From an uncultured Bacteroidales bacterium (GTDB lineage: Bacteria > Bacteroidota > Bacteroidia > Bacteroidales > Lentimicrobiaceae): 64,000 nucleotides of DNA. The DNA is taken from positions 38,875-102,874 of the forward strand of contig CALCQV010000137.1 in the NCBI GenBank assembly GCA_937894795.1, read 5' to 3'. Shown here one piece after another: positions 62,577-64,000 of this stretch. The notes beneath the pieces are model-generated. The model had not been told where the DNA came from and did no database searches. It saw only the letters and a list, made by a program, of their open reading frames with translations. The position numbers were made by a program, and so were the translations under genes. The first letter of the stretch is position 1; each line of letters begins with the position of its first letter.

Positions 62577-64000
62577 TTAATAGCCGGGATTCTGCACCAG
62601 GTTCCCGTTATTATCGAGTTCTGATTGTGGTATTGGCCATAAAAGTTTATTTTCATTAACCTGGTAACCAAGTGATTCACCATCAGGGCCTTTAACATTG
62701 CTCATAACTTCAAGTGCTCTGCCGGTTCTCTTCAGATCAAACCATCGGTGTCCCTCAAATGCCAGCTCCAGCCGTCTCTCTTTTTCAATAGCCAAACGCA
62801 TAGCCTCCTGGGTTGAAGCAGATGCACCCGGCAAGTCTACACGTGACCGGATTTGATCAACCAAATCCTTAGCACCTGATACATCGCCCTTTTCATTTAA
62901 GGCCTCGGCCTTTAGCAAAATAATATCTGCCAAACGGAGGAAGATATAATTTTGAGGGCTTGGACTTGAAATATTCCTGTATTTATTGCCAAACGGGAAA
63001 TGCTCCTGTGGCCAGTAAGGATCACCCCACTTTCCCGAAACATCCTGGAATTCAATACTCGAATTCTTTCTTATAACATCTCCCTCTGAATCAAAGGCTG
63101 CTACCAGATCATGTGAAGGGGTGTTGAACTTTTTCCAGTCAGTTCCCCTGAACATACTTGCACCCCAGTTGCCTGATGAGGAAGTACCCTCATAGTTGAT
63201 CTCAAAGATTGCTTCCGATGAATTCTCGTTTTCATTGTTCCACAGCATATCATATTCAGGAACAAGGCTATAGGGACCATTGATTACCGCATCACAATAT
63301 TGGATTACCTTGTCATAATCATGTGGTACTTTGGTTGCATAAACTTTGGCCAGCATGGCATTGACAACTCCCTTTGTAACATATCCCTTGTCGACTGCTG
63401 TTGTAGGAACGGTATTCAAGGCATATTCCAAATCTTTTATGATAAGGTTATATACCTCCTCCTCCGTTGATCTTGCCGGAAACATCTGATAATATATTAC
63501 CGGCAGTAATTCAGCACTAACGGTAGTTACCTCCTTCAACTGTAATGGTACATCACCCCACAGCTGAACGAGCTGAAAATAATGAAATGCCCTTATAAAA
63601 GAAGCTTCACCCTTTATCTCTGCTTTCCGTTGTTCAGTGAAACCCGGTTCATTGATTTCAAACACATTATTGATGATTATATTTGCCCGACCAATGGTAC
63701 CATAAAGGTAAGCCCAGTCACGACTGACATTTGAATTGGTAGCATCAATACGCATTTCATCAATTTGAAAGTTTGCCGGGTTATCTGCACCTGCATAGGC
63801 ATCGTCTGATTGGGCATCTGCATTTACAAAGTAATCCAATTCCCAGTATTCATTCCTGAAATCACTATATACTCCGCCTAATGCTGCTTCAAACTGAGCT
63901 GCCGTTTCATATATTACTGTATCATTCACATCTCCTTTGTCAACGACAACCGGTTGTGATTGTGGATCAATATCCAAAAAGTCTTCACAAGCATAAAATG
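62577..64000 (-). CDS. SusD/RagB family lipoprotein (5' end outside window)
   Basis: The reading frame is open to the window edge. Before residue MDIDPQ-like the visible start reads FYACEDFLDIDPQ, a lipobox with lipidated Cys and the EDFLD stretch typical of SusD, so the TTG at 63977 is not the start. TPR helices, and the C-terminal signature IEKERRLELAFEGHRWFDLKR followed by LLWPIPQSELDNN, are clear. A susC gene should lie beyond the edge. It is upstream of, and probably co-transcribed with, the GH30 gene. Confidence 0.92.
   Translation of the reverse strand, partial: FYACEDFLDIDPQSQPVVVDKGDVNDTVIYETAAQFEAALGGVYSDFRNEYWELDYFVNADAQSDDAYAGADNPANFQIDEMRIDATNSNVSRDWAYLYGTIGRANIIINNVFEINEPGFTEQRKAEIKGEASFIRAFHYFQLVQLWGDVPLQLKEVTTVSAELLPVIYYQMFPARSTEEEVYNLIIKDLEYALNTVPTTAVDKGYVTKGVVNAMLAKVYATKVPHDYDKVIQYCDAVINGPYSLVPEYDMLWNNENENSSEAIFEINYEGTSSSGNWGASMFRGTDWKKFNTPSHDLVAAFDSEGDVIRKNSSIEFQDVSGKWGDPYWPQEHFPFGNKYRNISSPSPQNYIFLRLADIILLKAEALNEKGDVSGAKDLVDQIRSRVDLPGASASTQEAMRLAIEKERRLELAFEGHRWFDLKRTGRALEVMSNVKGPDGESLGYQVNENKLLWPIPQSELDNNGNLVQNPGY

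Overview
The window is about 40% G+C chromosomal DNA from a member of the Bacteroidota, most likely an environmental Bacteroidia-type lineage. Supporting signs are SusC/SusD pairs, three proteins with type IX secretion (T9SS) C-terminal sorting domains, an RprX/RprY-like two-component pair, a Bacteroides EF-G2-like paralog, a two-domain IspG of the Bacteroidota type, and repeated promoter elements of the form TAnnTTTG, one with a TTTG box 19 bases upstream. No taxon below phylum or class is proved by the sequence.

Layout. 1-2918: end of an M16 peptidase, a DUF1697 protein, and a dephospho-CoA-kinase-like P-loop kinase with a membrane protein. 3077-10069: a tight six-gene operon of unknown purpose: PqqD-like protein, ATP-grasp ligase, LysA-like PLP decarboxylase, a urea-transporter/M23-peptidase fusion, a TPR plus probable outer-membrane barrel protein, and a TPR protein. 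This is the best candidate for an undescribed system. 10226-26092: mostly housekeeping: HEXXH metallopeptidase, menaquinone methyltransferase, cytidylate-kinase-like protein, glucose-6-phosphate isomerase, RprX/RprY, DEAD-box helicase, an omega-amidase/methionine aminotransferase pair, phosphoglycerate kinase, IspG split by an in-frame amber codon, a cytochrome c and a YycJ-like hydrolase.

26219-37690: tRNA-Asn with a decayed tRNA-like copy behind it, then secreted/T9SS proteins (PHP hydrolase, FG-GAP/ASPIC protein, PKD-like protein), a sensor kinase with two response regulators, and a beta-helix protein. 37825-44210: lipid-oriented genes (desaturase, GNAT-fold protein, CDP-alcohol phosphotransferase, GtrA, PlsC-like acyltransferase) and a PurF paralog whose catalytic Cys position is Ser. 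44281-46781: an IS66 element with intact inverted ends and a perfect 8-bp target duplication, whose transposase gene has been replaced in its middle by a complete IS3-family element.

46832-64000: M48 protease and LemA, then a beta-glucan utilisation region: propeller-type sensor kinase, GH16 lipoprotein, SusC, SusD, and further on a GH30 lipoprotein and a second SusD running off the edge. A PfkB kinase and an EF-G2-like factor with altered GTPase motifs sit between the two SusD loci. GH16 (beta-1,3-type) plus GH30 suggests laminarin-like glucan as substrate; this is inferred from family membership.
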